Source: Malaya genurostris
Taxonomy: Eukaryota; Arthropoda; Insecta; Diptera; Culicidae
Direction: 5' to 3'
Length of the DNA stretch: 64,000 bases
Assembly (NCBI RefSeq): GCF_030247185.1
Contig: NC_080571.1
Location: 108,459,128 to 108,523,127 of the forward strand
This document shows positions 1 through 11,390 of the stretch, piece by piece. The first letter of the stretch is position 1, and every line of letters begins with the position of its first letter. Below the pieces are notes generated by a model that saw only the letters and a program-made list of their open reading frames with translations, was not told where the DNA came from and did not search any database. The position numbers and the translations under genes were made by a program.

Positions 1-349
1 TGTGGATAGCTTATTTTCGATACACTCCTTATTCATCAACCCCGTTCCGAAAATATCCATTTTGTTACTTACTTAGTGAGTTATCGATGAATCAAAGATC
101 GCCATCTTGGATTTTGGAACGACTTAAAACATCGTTTCGTGACAACCCGTTCCAGAAGTGCCAATATTGTTCCCCTAGTTATTTGAAGATTTGTGCCTTA
201 CCGTGTCTTCTCATTAATTTCCTGATGCGAAGGGAAGGATAAAAGGAACATGGAAGGGTATTGTGAAGTGAGAGAGATAGCAAAACAGAAACAAATCGTT
301 TTGCATTCCCGAAAGGATGCTGAACGATCTGCAGGTGCCAAAACGCACA
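1..349. other. No gene seen; partial dispersed repeat
   Basis: No credible coding region. The last 70 bases carry a phrase (cattcccgaaaggatgctga) related to the repeat that resumes at about 868, so the foldback element at 358-818 probably sits inside or beside an older dispersed repeat. Confidence 0.4.
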
Positions 350-357
350 GTTTATAA

Positions 358-818
358 GGGAGCGGGTCATTGCGCCGAAAGCCATTTCACCGAAAGTCGT
401 TTCGCCGATTGCCATTTCGCCGAAAGTCGTTTCGCCGAATAGGTCATTTCGCCGAAAGGGTCATTTCGCCGAAAGGGTCATTTCGCCGAAAGGGTCATTT
501 CGCCGAAAGGGTAATTTCGAATACATCGAATTATTTTTTTGTGTTATTACTCCGTTCAGAGGTTAATGAATCAATCTTTATTCAAGAAATACAATTGTAG
601 GTCAACAAAACGGGCGTTAACGTTATCATCTTTAATTTGTCTTTATTTTAAATCAATTCCCATTACAATTTAAAGACAATTGCAGGAATCGGCGAAATGG
701 CAATCGGCGAAATGACATTCGGCGAAGTGGCCCATTCGGCGAAATGACATTGGGCGAAATGACCCTTTCGGCGAAATGACTTTCAGCGAAACGGCTTTCG
801 GCGACATGACACTGATCC
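358..818. mobile_element. Foldback-like element with tandem-repeat arms
   Basis: The left arm (about 360-520) is a run of roughly 17-bp units of the form gtcatttcgccgaaagg. The right arm (about 690-818) carries the same units in reverse complement, separated by an AT-rich spacer. The block is bracketed by the same 8 bp, GTTTATAA, at 350-357 and 819-826, which I read as a target-site duplication. Arms built of short direct repeats in inverted orientation are typical of foldback-class DNA transposons, and an 8-bp duplication also fits the hAT and P groups. It has no coding capacity, so it is non-autonomous. The outermost unit differs from the inner ones, as expected for a true terminus. Confidence 0.75.
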
Positions 819-867
819 GTTTATAAAACCTACAAGCCCCCCAGAGGAACTGAAGATTTTACAAAGG

Positions 868-1115
868 CGACACCATTCTGCATTCCCGGAAGAATGCAGA
901 ACGATTCGCAATATGTGTGAGCAGAAGTAAATTCAGCACCCCATAAGAGATGCTAAACAATCTGCTAAAACCCATTAAGGTCAATACAGAAAGGATTCAT
1001 TCACTCCAAGAAGAACGATGAGCCCCTCTGACTATAGCTCCTTCCCACATTGGGTGAGAAACGATAGAATACCCTTTAGTTTTAGCTCCCCATACACAGA
1101 CTCAATCATGTAGGG
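868..1115 (+). repeat. Dispersed repeat R5, copy 1 (empty-site copy)
   Basis: This stretch aligns by eye with 55110-55670, sharing phrases such as gcagaagtaaattc and aaggtcaatacag. The copy near 55 kb is split by a 312-bp MITE and this one is not, so this copy shows the pre-insertion state. No coding capacity was seen and the class is unknown. Confidence 0.6.
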
Positions 1116-1360
1116 AGAGCCAAAAACCCGTTCCGAAAACATAAAAAATGACTCAATTTTACAGTTTGTTCAACACATGTTTCATGCATTTGGACATAGT
1201 TTTGAGCATTGAATCACATTAAATCATGACACATAAGGCTGGATCGTGACAAAATCTGGACAGATTAAATTTGAAATGAAACAAATTTGCTATTAGTTGA
1301 ATCGAAGATGCATTTTTTATTAATTTAATTTTGCATTACTAGTAATCTTCAAACTAACTA

Positions 1361-2312
1361 CACACTTTAAGAAAAAATAAAATTTACGCTTGACGTATAT
1401 CAAGAATGCCGTAATTTTTTCGACGATGACACAATATTTTATTTTGTTTATTTTGTTTATTTTGGGAGCAGGGAAAAGCCCGATGGAGATGAAATTTGGC
1501 TATCACTCTCTCCAGCAGGCATAAAACCTCCTCATCTTTGGTATCAACAGATTACAATGATCCAACAGATACAAAAAGGCTTAACACTAACAATAAAGAC
1601 TAGTAATTAAAACCAAGCCTATAACCCTATATCTAGTTGATGACACCAAGCATTACAGGGCAGCAATAGTGTTTTTTCTTGAACGGCCAGAGAGAGAAAA
1701 GAGAAAAATGGCTGATGAACGTAGATGGAGTGAGTGGAAAGAAAGCGTGGGCGAACAACGGGTTTAGAATCGGTGATTAGTGATCGAAAAGATGGTGGGA
1801 GACGGAGAAAAAAAGGAAGTGTGAGCGAGTTAGTATTTGAAAGCGAATCTAATTAGTTTACAATAGAAATACAGAAGACGAAGAAAATGAGAGGGGAAGC
1901 GAAAGGGTTAGTGTCAGCGAGCGAATTTAATTAGTTTCCAACAGTGATGGGGGAAAGACCTAGTGATGGTTGAACAAAAATACAAACGGTTACAAAAAAT
2001 TCCTGATCCAAGGTTTATCTAACAAGTGACAATGAAACAATCGTTTGATCATATTTCGAGATAGATGAAAGTCGAAAACATTGGAGCAGCTATTGAATGT
2101 TCTGCACATACTGAAAAATGGTTCTTATTACATCTATAAACATGTAAAAAAAATGTTTATTCTGTATTGATGAAAACTTGTGCTGAATTTACTGTGAAGT
2201 TAATGATATGGCTTATCTTTACATGCTTTGAATTGTAAATTTGAGTGAACTACGACGCTCCTTTTATATGCATCCATAAAGACGTAAATTTACACGATTT
2301 TTTATAAGTGTG
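1361..2312 (-). mobile_element. M1 MITE, copy a, interrupted by a LINE
   Basis: The ends are cacactttaagaaaaaat and, on the other strand, cacacttataaaaaat, an imperfect terminal inverted repeat. The sequence outside 1439-2126 matches the reverse complement of the M1 copies at 39110 and 41222, including the gacacaatattacatct core and the tcgcgacgctcc end module. Without its insert the element is about 265 bp, close to its relatives. It has no coding capacity. It lies in the 3' non-coding part of DD37E copy A. Confidence 0.7.
1439..2126 (-). mobile_element. Jockey-like LINE 3' fragment inside M1-a
   Basis: Read on the minus strand, about 45 codons from near 2122 give the end of a LINE reverse transcriptase (EPFFSMCRTFN then FDFHLSRN), followed by a 3' untranslated region with gatgaggaggttttatgcc. 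That phrase recurs in the LINE at 8274. It ends in an aaataaac-type tandem tail at about 1441-1465. The fragment interrupts the M1 core between acaatatt and acatct, with a short tatt at each edge as the possible target duplication. It is strongly 5'-truncated, as is usual for LINEs. Confidence 0.7.
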
Positions 2313-2972
2313 CAATTACTTAATTAGGCTGCATGAAAAAACTACGAACTTTTAAGTTTACTTACTCCAGTCATTAGGGTATATGCAAACTTCTCTGCAA
2401 CCAATTTAGCTGCTTTTGTTTCAAAAATTTCTCTATGGTTGTAGTTTGTTGAGAGATTTCTTTGACCACAAGAGCGAAATACCGATCTACAGGTCGCAAC
2501 TCCGGACAGTTAGGTGGATTTGCCTCTTTCGGTACAACATGGACTCTATTCGCTTTATACCCTTCCAAAACATCTTAAACGTAATGATAAGATACTAAAT
2601 TAGACCAGAGTAGCGATGGAGCGTCTTAGCTACGTATAAATGGTAACAATCGCTTCTTTAGACATTCTTCAGAGTATATTTCAATGTTTACCATTTCGGT
2701 TGTTATGAAGCTTTGGCTTGCTCAACCACAGCTGCATATTGCCAAATATTTTTTGCAAAACTTGGTTTTTTTCTTCGTCTTGAAATGCTTTTCTATGCCG
2801 TTCCGTTGCATGACAGTATAGAAAGACATTCCCGGGAAGCTGCTTAAAATCTTCCAGCACATAAATTCGATCGTCCAGTACCAAGCAGGAAAACTTTTTC
2901 AATTATGCAATATTCCATTCGTACAGAATTTTACAGGCTCCGAGTGTAATTTTCTCTTGACTGCCAATTGCC

Positions 2973-3250
2973 GCTGTATGGATTTATATGTATCAATTAT
3001 TCAATACGCAGATATGTGCTTCTGTGGTTCAGTCAATTAATTGGCGTGCTTTGTAATCTAATGTTTCTCGGTTCAAGTCGCAGAGTTGCTATCGATCTCT
3101 TTTGCTTTTTATTTCGTCCAATTTAAAGTAACGTGTTATTTAAATTACACGATTTTCACACATTCCTGAATATAAATTTGTGTGAAATACAACGCTCCAT
3201 TTATGTGCATCCTATTAGATGTAAAATCACAAGATTTTTCCGAACTGTGT
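2973..3250 (+). mobile_element. tRNA-bearing TIR element, copy A (5'-truncated)
   Basis: This aligns with the right two thirds of the full-length copies at 40729-41167 and 47524-47961. It keeps the tRNA-like module (about 3018-3090, with box B ggttcaagtcg) and the right end (acgctccatttatgtgcatc, then an ...aactgtgt end). The left TIR is missing. The junction with DD37E copy A is near 2973, so this may be an insertion or a rearrangement. Confidence 0.6.
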
Positions 3251-4590
3251 ACTATAATCAGTGTAAAAAAAATTATAATTTTACTTCAATTCTCATACAC
3301 AAAATCTCACGTATCGTTACCCAGCGAGAGATAGCAGTGAAATTAAATTGATGGTGCAAGACAGAATATAGAACCAGATCAACCGAATGAAGTCCGGACA
3401 TGAATGAAGTTCTGTTCAGACGGGTTGTTTACTGAGTAGTGTTTCTTCACATCTGTAGTATTTCAATCGGCAGAAAGGTTGTGAAAGGTATTGTATTATT
3501 TGTTTTTGTTAGTTGGAATTTAAATCATTTGCAAGTCTGTTTGTTTAATATCGTGAACAAAAATTCGATTTACATGTTGCATAATTTGCTTCTATTCTTT
3601 CTATGCATCTTTAATATAATTCCTATCTCTTTCTATCGCCACAGTAGCACGCCATGACTTTTTACTCTTTCACATAGTTGCAGTCGACTTCCACGGCATT
3701 TGTGTCGAGGTCACCAAATTGCCACCATCCTGTGCTAGCTGATCAAGACACACGAAAGCACAGAAGCCGATCACCCCGTCAGCGCAGAACGGCCTTATAT
3801 TAATATTCAAGAGTACATTTATATTCATTACAGCATTAAACATTGAAATATCTCTGAACTTTAAGCACTCGCTGTTATCAGGCCCGGAAGAGGGACTAAA
3901 CTGTTTGTTCGGTGGCGAACGACTGTGTTCCAGGCGACCGTCAAGCTTACACATCCTCTCTGCTTCAATGGAATCAGAGCCGGAAAGAGCCTCAAGCCTT
4001 GATAAACTCAAAAGGCGAGAAACAGTACTAACTATTCATTATTTCATTTTACCATTGAATGAATTGCGTTCGGAGCACTCGGCAAAGCGGCATGAATGGA
4101 TCCCCTGCTGAGGTGGAGAAATGTATGAGCCGTTGTAAATGCTGAGTGGCTACATTTCAGTTGTAACTGTAAACCGCGATTCTGAAAACCATTCGGGGCG
4201 TGAGGATAACTGGTTACCGTGCGTTTTCGTCGTGAGCTCTTTTTCGGTGGAGAAGCAAGGTAATCCGTTAGGCAAGGCAAACTTAACAAACAATCAAAGT
4301 CATTTGCAAAAGAGTCCAACTTTCCTTTTGTGGAATTCGATCATTCCGTTTCAATAGACTACTCAGCCGGTTGTTGGCGTACTGAATATGACTGATGCTA
4401 CAAGTCTATTGACACTGAGAATCGTTTCTTTTTGGAACTATGCATTGAACCGCCAACCTGGGACCAAATATTTGCTATTGGATTAATTCCTCACAATGGA
4501 TTTCTGACACATCCAATCCAACATAGCCGTTAGCGTATTAGAATTTGTTTTCAAGTTGAATTGTGTAAGCGTATGTTTTGACATGAATTT
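3251..4590. other. No feature recognised
   Basis: No transposon family was recognised here. The part from about 3660 to 4330 is richer in GC than its surroundings and holds open frames on both strands, up to 113 codons on the minus strand. None resembles a known protein and none has convincing splice sites, so I do not call a gene. Confidence 0.4.
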
Positions 4591-5130
4591 AGTTCCAGAT
4601 TAACAGGTCCCGGTTTGAAAACTATGACTCAGGAACTGAATCCTTTTTCTTACTTCTGGAACTGGTTTTTTTTACTTGATTATGGAACTGATTTTAGTTC
4701 TTTGAGTTAAGTTCGGAATTTGAATTCAGAATTCTGTTTTTGGACAAAATTTAGGATATGAATGTTCGATCTGGACTCCGAATTTTTTTCAAAATTTTAG
4801 AATGGGCTCTTAATCAGAAATTATTTCTTGCATTCAGTTTCAGAATTCAATTTCTAAAATCAGTTTCAGAACTCATTTTTAGAATGCAGTGCCTGCATGC
4901 TAGAACTAAATTCGGAACGTTGGTTCTGGAGTTGGATTTTGGAACTTCAATTCAATTCCTTTATTACGGTTCAGAATTAAAGGTTTGAAATTCAATTCTA
5001 CAGCAAAATTCGCATTCTGAAAATGAGTTCAGTTCCAAATTCTAGAAATATTTCAGATATCTAGATCGGGATACCGAACCTGAATTTTTCAACTGAATTT
5101 TGAACCAGTTCCAGAATTCAAAAATTAAAT
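4590..5130. repeat. Degenerate GAATT/TTCAGAA-rich array
   Basis: A half-kilobase of imperfectly repeated phrases built from ttcagaattc, tctggaactg and gaactgaattt in both orientations, with no fixed period. A second block with the same vocabulary lies at 31890-32660. Apparent open frames inside it are composition artefacts. Confidence 0.55.
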
Positions 5131-6112
5131 TAAATAATGGCAAAAGAGTATGAAGGCAAAGGATTAAATCCGCAAACTGGTTCTTTTTAGAACCATTAAA
5201 ATATTCCCAAAAGTTTATGCCAAGTTTATACCTCTGCTATCTAAATCTACAAAAATGTTCGTCATCAATAAGTCATTCTTTAGAATAGATGCACCGTTAC
5301 AATTCTGGAAGCGAAGCAATAATAGTTGAGAAATTGACACAATCTACTAGTACAAACGATTATATATGTTCGGAAACGTGAAAGAAGCATGTTAGTTTTA
5401 TTCGTATTCACGTCCTCCAGTTATGTCTTTGACATTACCCACTCGTCATTTTCTTGGTTTTAGTCTTTTCATCAAGTGAAGTGCGGACTCATGTACATCC
5501 GACATAAAAAAAAGTATTTTAGCGTAATGGTCAAACATTTGTTTTCGATGTATATCCAGTGAGACACATTACGTCAGTTCTACGATGCCAATATAAATTA
5601 AACGACACGTGAAAATCAAGATATAAAAACGAAATAACAAACAAAACAAACCCGAAACTGTAATAAATAGAATAAATATGTTAGTGTAGAATCATTTGAA
5701 ATGTAAATCTTACAGAGATGTAAGTAGTAAAGAAAATAAATATGAATTTAAATGGAAAAATGGAATTCTTAAAACTACTTAAGACTAGCATTATTTCATA
5801 TTTAATTACATTCCTCGTTGAATTTGGTGAACAACTTTCTGGCCTCCAGTTGGTGGCCGGCAGTGATTGGTAAATGGCACCTTGCAAGAGGAACTGTCCA
5901 GGTGACGTTGATAGGTGTCGATGGTGACCGCATGCTTCTTTCCGTGTGGGTCTGCGGGAAACATCCCGGGCTACAAAGACCCGTAGGGTGGTCCGCATGT
6001 TGGTTATCAGATGGAGCACTTATAATATGAGTCAAGTGCATGCAATCTAGGGCAATACGCAAACAATTTCGCGGATTGGAAGAAGAAGCATCCATGTTCC
6101 ATCACGGACAGT
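5131..6112. other. No confident gene; GC-richer island 5800-6095
   Basis: Mostly AT-rich and without recognised features. Between 5800 and 6095 the GC content rises and the minus strand has an open frame of 97 codons. It matches no family I know. It could be a decayed transposon gene or a conserved non-coding stretch. Confidence 0.35.
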
Positions 6113-6415
6113 GGCCCTTATTACCATTCTCACTTCCACTTCCACTTTCACTTCACTCACATATCACTTGATTTTTCCTATTATCAATCTCACGCATAGT
6201 GAAATGATCATTGTAGTGGAAAAAAATCATCTTTTCAACAAAATGTTGGTGGCGGGATGTTTATAATGACATCTAGTTAATCCAAATAATTACTTTTGTC
6301 TCTGAAGCGACTTCCTTAGTAAGGACCTAAATTCACTTCACTCAATTTTCACCGCGAAGTGAAACCGATAATAAGGGTCACAATGGTTTGTGTAATGATA
6401 CCGGTAATAAGGGCC
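6113..6415. mobile_element. 303-bp MITE with GGCCCTTATTACC ends
   Basis: The termini ggcccttattacc and ggtaataagggcc are perfect 13-bp inverted repeats. They are flanked by AGT at 6110-6112 and 6416-6418, a possible 3-bp target duplication as in PIF/Harbinger elements. A degenerate second copy of the end (ataataaggg) lies at about 6369-6378. The interior has no open frame of note. Confidence 0.7.
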
Positions 6416-6589
6416 AGTATCGTTGATTAGGAATGATTTTACCTCTTAGTTAAATTTGTAGTTGTCCTGGCTCTCACTTTCCTGAAAATACAACCAGCTC
6501 AGTATTCTCCGTTGAGAACTCGATAACCATTTAAAGAGCTCAGGTAAACAAAATGTCCAAAGTATCTTGTAATGGTAATTGAAGATCGA

Positions 6590-6795
6590 CTGATTTGGGT
6601 GCTATATTAGAGGGGCTGTGGTCCAATAGGAGATTGATTGTACCTATTATCTTTCTTAGGACAGAAACCTAGAGAACCGTGTAGAATTACGCGGCAAAAA
6701 ATGTAGCCAAGAATAAATATACTAGGTTCCTGCTTCCATGTCGTAAAAGGCCACAGTTGCAGGAGTTTCTATTTTCCTATTTTCAGTTACCAGAT
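6590..6795 (+). mobile_element. RTE-like LINE 5' region fragment, copy 1
   Basis: Aligns with 39460-39640, sharing aggagattgat, tacctatta and the phrase tgcttccatgtcgtaaaagg. A 'catgtcgtaaaaggcgac' stretch near the 5' end is familiar from RTE-clade retrotransposons, so I assign it there tentatively. No coding part of the element was seen. Confidence 0.45.
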
Positions 6796-8149
6796 CTTTT
6801 TTTATACTAAATTATCACTTGGTTGAACGAAGCGTTTGTATTTATTCTCAATTTGTCAATCTAAGCTCGAGAAAAAAAATCATCTTTCTCGTTCTTCAAC
6901 ACTATAGGTTGTGGTGAGCTCAATTCATTCTCATCTTTTTCCTCATAGCGTGATTCATAAGCTATTATTGAAAGTGTTCCACTTAGTTATTGTTTGTAAT
7001 TCTAACAAACTTAGAGACTTACTTGAATTAAATTTTGAATTTAGGATTTCAATGCATATTCTAGGCTGTCTAGAATAACCAAAGATAAATAATAAAGACA
7101 TGTACGTGCTTATGAATATTTTAAAAAAATGTGGTTCGTTCCAGGTACCTTCTGAAATGACCACACTCACCGCTTGGTGGAGTGCGTGATTAATTGCATT
7201 GTTATCATATCAACCAGAGTGTGCCATAAAATCTCAATATATACAAATGAGCTACCGAATCGAAAGGGTTCTCACGGTTTGACATTTGCATTATGAATGT
7301 ATGATGGGAACTCAGCAGTGCAACCAATTTATCACCATTGGTGCCAGTTTCACGGAGGACCGTAGATGTGCACCAAAAAAAGATCGTGACTGTCATGTCT
7401 GGAAATTCGTTTGTGGAATAACTTAGTGTTTTTGACCAACAAGGAATCTGTCAGAGAGATTTACTATTTATATAGTTTAAGTAGGTTTCGGATCTTTCGA
7501 ATAGCCAAATATGCATTCATTTTGGCTCAGATGTCTTGGTTCTCTTAGATATTTTTAGGTTGAAATAGTTGAAGCGTCTGGGTGTTTACTGTGATAGCCA
7601 GGTATGAGGTAAAAGATCAGGACAAGACTATCTAAAAATTAAAGTTTCATTGTGAGACAAACCAAGGATCTCAAAACTAAAGTGATAGTTTTTTTTTAGT
7701 AAAATCGGTTCATTCGAAAATAAATAAAAAATAAAAAAAAATGAAATAAGTTAACTATCGTCTTCTTTTATCATTATTATAACACCTCAATGTTGAAAGA
7801 ATTAACTAATCAAAATAACTCCATATTTTTCTCTCGGTAACCAGCTGCCTAGAGGTTGAGAAAAAAACTACAAGTTTGAAAACAAACATTTCGTTAGAAA
7901 TTTACTAACGTATTTGGACTATTATTAATAGGATATCATTTCAATTTTTTTAGATTGTTCTTGTAAAATAATTGTCCTCGATAAAGTGTTTAGAGGTACG
8001 ATTGAGGATTTTGTTGGTTTCAAATCGATTGACTACCGTTCTAAGAATTTCAACCCGCATGTCACTTCTAAATGGAAATATACTCTTAACTCTTTTCCAC
8101 CGATAACACGAACGATGTCTGATGATGATCAACACTTATAGAGTTTATT
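6796..8149. other. No gene; weak RTE-associated repeat at 7700-7870
   Basis: Mainly AT-rich sequence. The stretch ending in ctcggtaaccagctgcc (about 7700-7870) resembles 39790-39925 (ctcggtagccggctgccc), so it belongs to the same repeat as the RTE-like fragments. Nothing else was recognised. Confidence 0.35.
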
Positions 8150-8262
8150 CGAATGGAGTGTATTTTGAGCCATCTATGACTAAACCATAGATGGTTCTCA
8201 GCACCTTTCTTTCAAAAACACTGAGAGCGCGATGGTCCTCTGCCAACATAGTTTATCTGACA
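8150..8262 (-). pseudogene. LINE reverse transcriptase C-terminal scrap
   Basis: The minus strand encodes about 30 residues reading EDHRALSVFERKVLRTIYG, a signature seen near the C-terminal end of many non-LTR reverse transcriptases. A stop follows and the family context is lost. It abuts the 3' end of the Jockey-like LINE at 8274, so it is probably the older sequence into which that LINE inserted. Confidence 0.6.
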
Positions 8263-8273
8263 AACTTTCTCAC

Positions 8274-8890
8274 CAACAGGCATAAAACCTCCTCATCTTT
8301 TGTTTCAACAGATTACAATGATTCAAATCATACATAATACATAATAACTTAAAACTAAAACTTAGAATTTATACAATGATGAGAGAAAACTAATACTACA
8401 TAAATTATTCTAGTTACTATAACCTATCGAGACAGATAACTGAGAAACAGCTTTTTTAAAACATTACGAGAATGATGAAGGTCGAATAATTTGGAGCATT
8501 TATTAAATAGGCAGCGCATACTAGTCAAAGGTTCGTAATAACCATAGTTAGTTCTAGATGAGGGTATTCTTAAAAATGGTTGGAAACGAAGAGTACAGCG
8601 ATGAATATCTAAGTGTAACAATTGTAGAAGATCTGAACAGTCTATACGAGCTTGTAGTAAATCAGCGACAAAAATGGCCTCTCAGACGTCACTTCGAACA
8701 GAGAGCAAATCTCCGTCAATCAGCTTGCAGCGACCTTCGTAGCTCGAAAGGTTTAATGGGTCTTTCCAAGGAAGACAACGAAGTGCAAAACGAACGAATT
8801 TGCATTGGATTGATTCAAGCCGTTGAATGTCTCGAAGGTAAAAAGGTGACCATACGACAGATGCATACTCTAGAGTCGAGCGTGTCAAGC
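8274..8890 (-). mobile_element. Jockey-like LINE, 3' end with RT tail
   Basis: The minus strand from 8888 reads LEYASVVWSPFYLRD, then SIQCKFVRFALRCLPW and PLNLSSYEGRCKLI. This is the conserved C-terminal region of Jockey/CR1-type reverse transcriptases. After a frame change at about 8690 it continues to FDLHHSRNVLKKLF near 8450. The 3' untranslated part keeps gatgaggaggttttatgcc, shared with the LINE at 1439. It is 5'-truncated and frameshifted, hence inactive. No separate RNase H domain is present in this tail. Confidence 0.8.
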
Positions 8891-8969
8891 TGCAGTTAAT
8901 TAATTTTGTCTTTGTCGATTTGGCTTTCTTTGAGAAAACGATTGAGCTTTGAGAAACGATTCGATACTG

Positions 8970-10270
8970 TAACCGGAATTCAAAAATCGGTGTAGTCGAA
9001 GTCAGATAAATTCACCTGAGTAGAGGTATAGTTTACATTTGTTTCATAATCTTTGAAAATCAGTGTAGACATCTTTGAGAAATCGTACTGCGAATTTAAT
9101 TTTTGGGTGCCTTCCGAAACGAAAACTGAATACAACCAAAAATGAAATAAGTTTATTTGGTTATCGACTATATAATCTGCTAACCCGATAAACCTGATTA
9201 ATTTATGTGAAATAGACATTTTAATACTAATCACCCTGTATCTCTGAAACCGGAAGTTGGATTTGACTGAAAAGCAAGATGTTTTATAGAATCTTAAGAC
9301 TTTTCATTTGAATCTTAGATGATTTTTAGATTTCATTTATATCTTAGATCGGTTCAGCCATCTACGAGGAAAATGAGTTACACAATTTTAATTTCGCTTC
9401 ACATATCATCCTGTAGTTTCGGAACCAGAAGTCGGATCCAAAGATAATTCAGAAACCTTGTTTGGGAGCATACAACTTGTCATATGAATCTGAATTTGTA
9501 GAAAGCGATTGAGTTAACTACGAGAAAATTGAGTGAAATTATTTGTCACACACGCATTTGCTGGTATCGACGAACTGATTCGAATGGCATATAGGTTTTA
9601 TTTTCTTCCAGCATTTATTGCTATAAGTAATTTAAATCAATATAATTATGGAATCGCTTTCATCTCGAAAATGCTGCCATCATCTGGTTTACATATGTCC
9701 TTTCGAACGATTATGTTGCCAAAAACGAACCGTGCTAAAATCAGTCCGAGGAAAAATGTCATGAAAAAGGATGTTGTACACAGTCTTTTTGGTTCTAGAA
9801 ACATTTGTATGTAACAGTATAAGAAATCGTGTTTCACGTTGCTCCCAAGCATTGTCATTTGTCATACAGCGCTCAAAACTCCTACTTCTGGAATAAGACG
9901 AAAAGTCTCTTACACAAAAATAATTTTAACAATCTATGGCTTGTTGGATAGCTATTTTCGAGCTAAGTTTAAAGCTAAAAACATTTTCTGTTTTCAAGGT
10001 CAAGTGTGACAGATATTGTCGAAAAAACTGAAATTTTTGACATAAAACTTCGTTTAGCTCAAAAAGTAAACATCCCATCTCAAAACCATTCAATTCATTC
10101 AAAATCGGTCCAGCCATCTCTAAGATACCTCTTTGTTGACAACACACATACAGACACACACGGACATTTGCTCAGTTCGTCGAGCTGAATTGATTGGTAT
10201 ATGACATTTTTAAAACATAAAAAAGGTTATAATGTGCACACTTCGCATATATCAATTACGTTTGTAATCC
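8970..10270 (-). repeat. Dispersed repeat DR, copy 1
   Basis: Aligns over most of its length with the reverse complement of 49485-50800 and in part with 42350-43120. Shared landmarks are tatggcttgttggatag, ttttggcaacataatcgttc, a tgctggaagaa segment, and several 'atggctgaaccgatttt' phrases. At its outer end a short cacacacac stretch sits exactly where copy 3 carries a long (GT)n array. The open frames inside are preserved only because the copies align with few indels. I see no protein family. Confidence 0.7.
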
Positions 10271-11130
10271 TCCATCATGTAATAGGCGAAGAATGCAGTT
10301 TAAAGAGAATGTCTCAATTGTGTCATTGATTGTTATTAATTTTTCCAAAAATACTGCAAATGTTGAATTTAATTTTTACTTCCCGAAAACAAACAGAAAG
10401 AATAATAGAATAACAAATTGTAGTTCTTTTAGTGATCGTATTTATTTTAGTATATTACAATAATGTGCACTCAATTTTGATGAAAATGGTTGAACCGAAT
10501 TTAACAAACACAAAGATAAATGAAAGAGGACTCTCTTTTAATAGACAATTATAGATTTTTCTCTGGGTCTGACTTCCTGTTTCAGTGCTACATGCTGTAG
10601 AATGCGGTAGGTAAGATGATGCCCATTGGGGTGGGACAAAATGTTGATTTCAGCTCCCCCAAACTTTTCCTGTTCCTTTTGAATCCCATAAGCACCATGC
10701 AAAATTTTAGCTCGATCGGAGAAACTATATTTTCGCGCCGAGGTTTAAAGTTTGTATGGGATTTAGTATGGAGAAATTCGCTTTTTACAAAAAAATCGGA
10801 TAGAGATCAACCTATGAACTCTAAAAATCAGTGCATGTGTTATTTTCGTAGGAAATTCAACGAGGAAGAAAACTTTAGAAGACCGCAAAACAATCCGACG
10901 TTTGTAGAAAAAGTTATTAAGGGAAAACCGGCACAAGGTCCGAACAATGGCTCATTCCTTAATACATCTAGCACCACTGCTGCTAATGGTGGCAATATGA
11001 TTTTGCTTTTTTTTATTATGCTATAACGGTTGATTTTAGTTGTTTGATGTTTTCACAAAAGTTTCTCGGCTGAGTATGAGGATTATTTTTAAGTGACAAG
11101 CCATGTTCCAAACTCAAAACCGAAGAAAAA
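10271..11130. repeat. AT-rich DNA with dispersed repeat R6 (10636-10770)
   Basis: Within this stretch, 10636-10770 aligns with 38184-38275, sharing tgcaaaattt, agctcga and gagaaactat-like phrases followed by ggtttaaagtttgt. An open frame of 136 codons (10616-11026) overlaps the repeat and has no recognised motif, so it is not called a gene. Confidence 0.4.
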
Positions 11131-11390
11131 AAAACTTGTTGATGCCGTATATCTTAGAAATGCATGAAACGTCCAGATCTGATGTAATCTGAACATTTTT
11201 TTTATATCGAAAATTTTCTTACTTAAAAATTTTTCGAGAGAGCGCCAGATCTCGACGTTTCATGCATTTCTAAGACAAAACAAGAAAACCGCGTGACTTG
11301 GGAAATCCGCGTAAGAAATCCACTTAAAAAGAAACCGCACAGAAAAACCACGTACAAAATGACCTCAGTGTATAAATAATCGGTTAGGGA
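11131..11390. mobile_element. Small palindromic MITE-like repeat M3, copy 1
   Basis: Arms at 11153-11180 and 11247-11274 (cttagaaatgcatgaaacgt) form a near-perfect 28-bp inverted repeat around an AT-rich loop. The flank (11275-11385) with alternating acgcgg/ccgcgt phrases matches 24500-24660 in opposite orientation, so the family is dispersed. No termini with target duplication were resolved. Confidence 0.5.

Larger units (their letters stand above)
1245..2972 (-). mobile_element. Degenerate DD37E Tc1/mariner transposon, copy A
   Basis: The minus strand carries broken transposase code from about 2965 down to 2330. It includes a first catalytic block (LVLDDRIYV, near 2870) and the third block with NPPNCPELRPVD, where the expected final Glu reads Asp. 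Stops and shifts are frequent. Below the code, 1245-1360 matches 59094-59200, the 3' non-coding end of copy D, so the element continues there. A MITE occupies 1361-2312 in between. The left terminus is placed where similarity to copy D stops, at cgtgacaaaatctgga. The other terminus was not found and may have been replaced by the tRNA-bearing element that starts near 2973. It is long dead. Confidence 0.7.

Noticed and set aside
3670..4319. Possible exon or gene in a GC-richer segment
   Set aside because: Frames of 91-113 codons on the minus strand show no motif, no clear codon bias and no matching splice sites.
5802..6095. Possible Harbinger-type transposase piece on the minus strand
   Set aside because: Checked in all three frames; none gave the conserved DDE or helicase-like motifs.
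10616..11026. 136-codon plus-strand frame
   Set aside because: It overlaps dispersed repeat R6 and contains no recognisable domain; the second R6 copy is not open.
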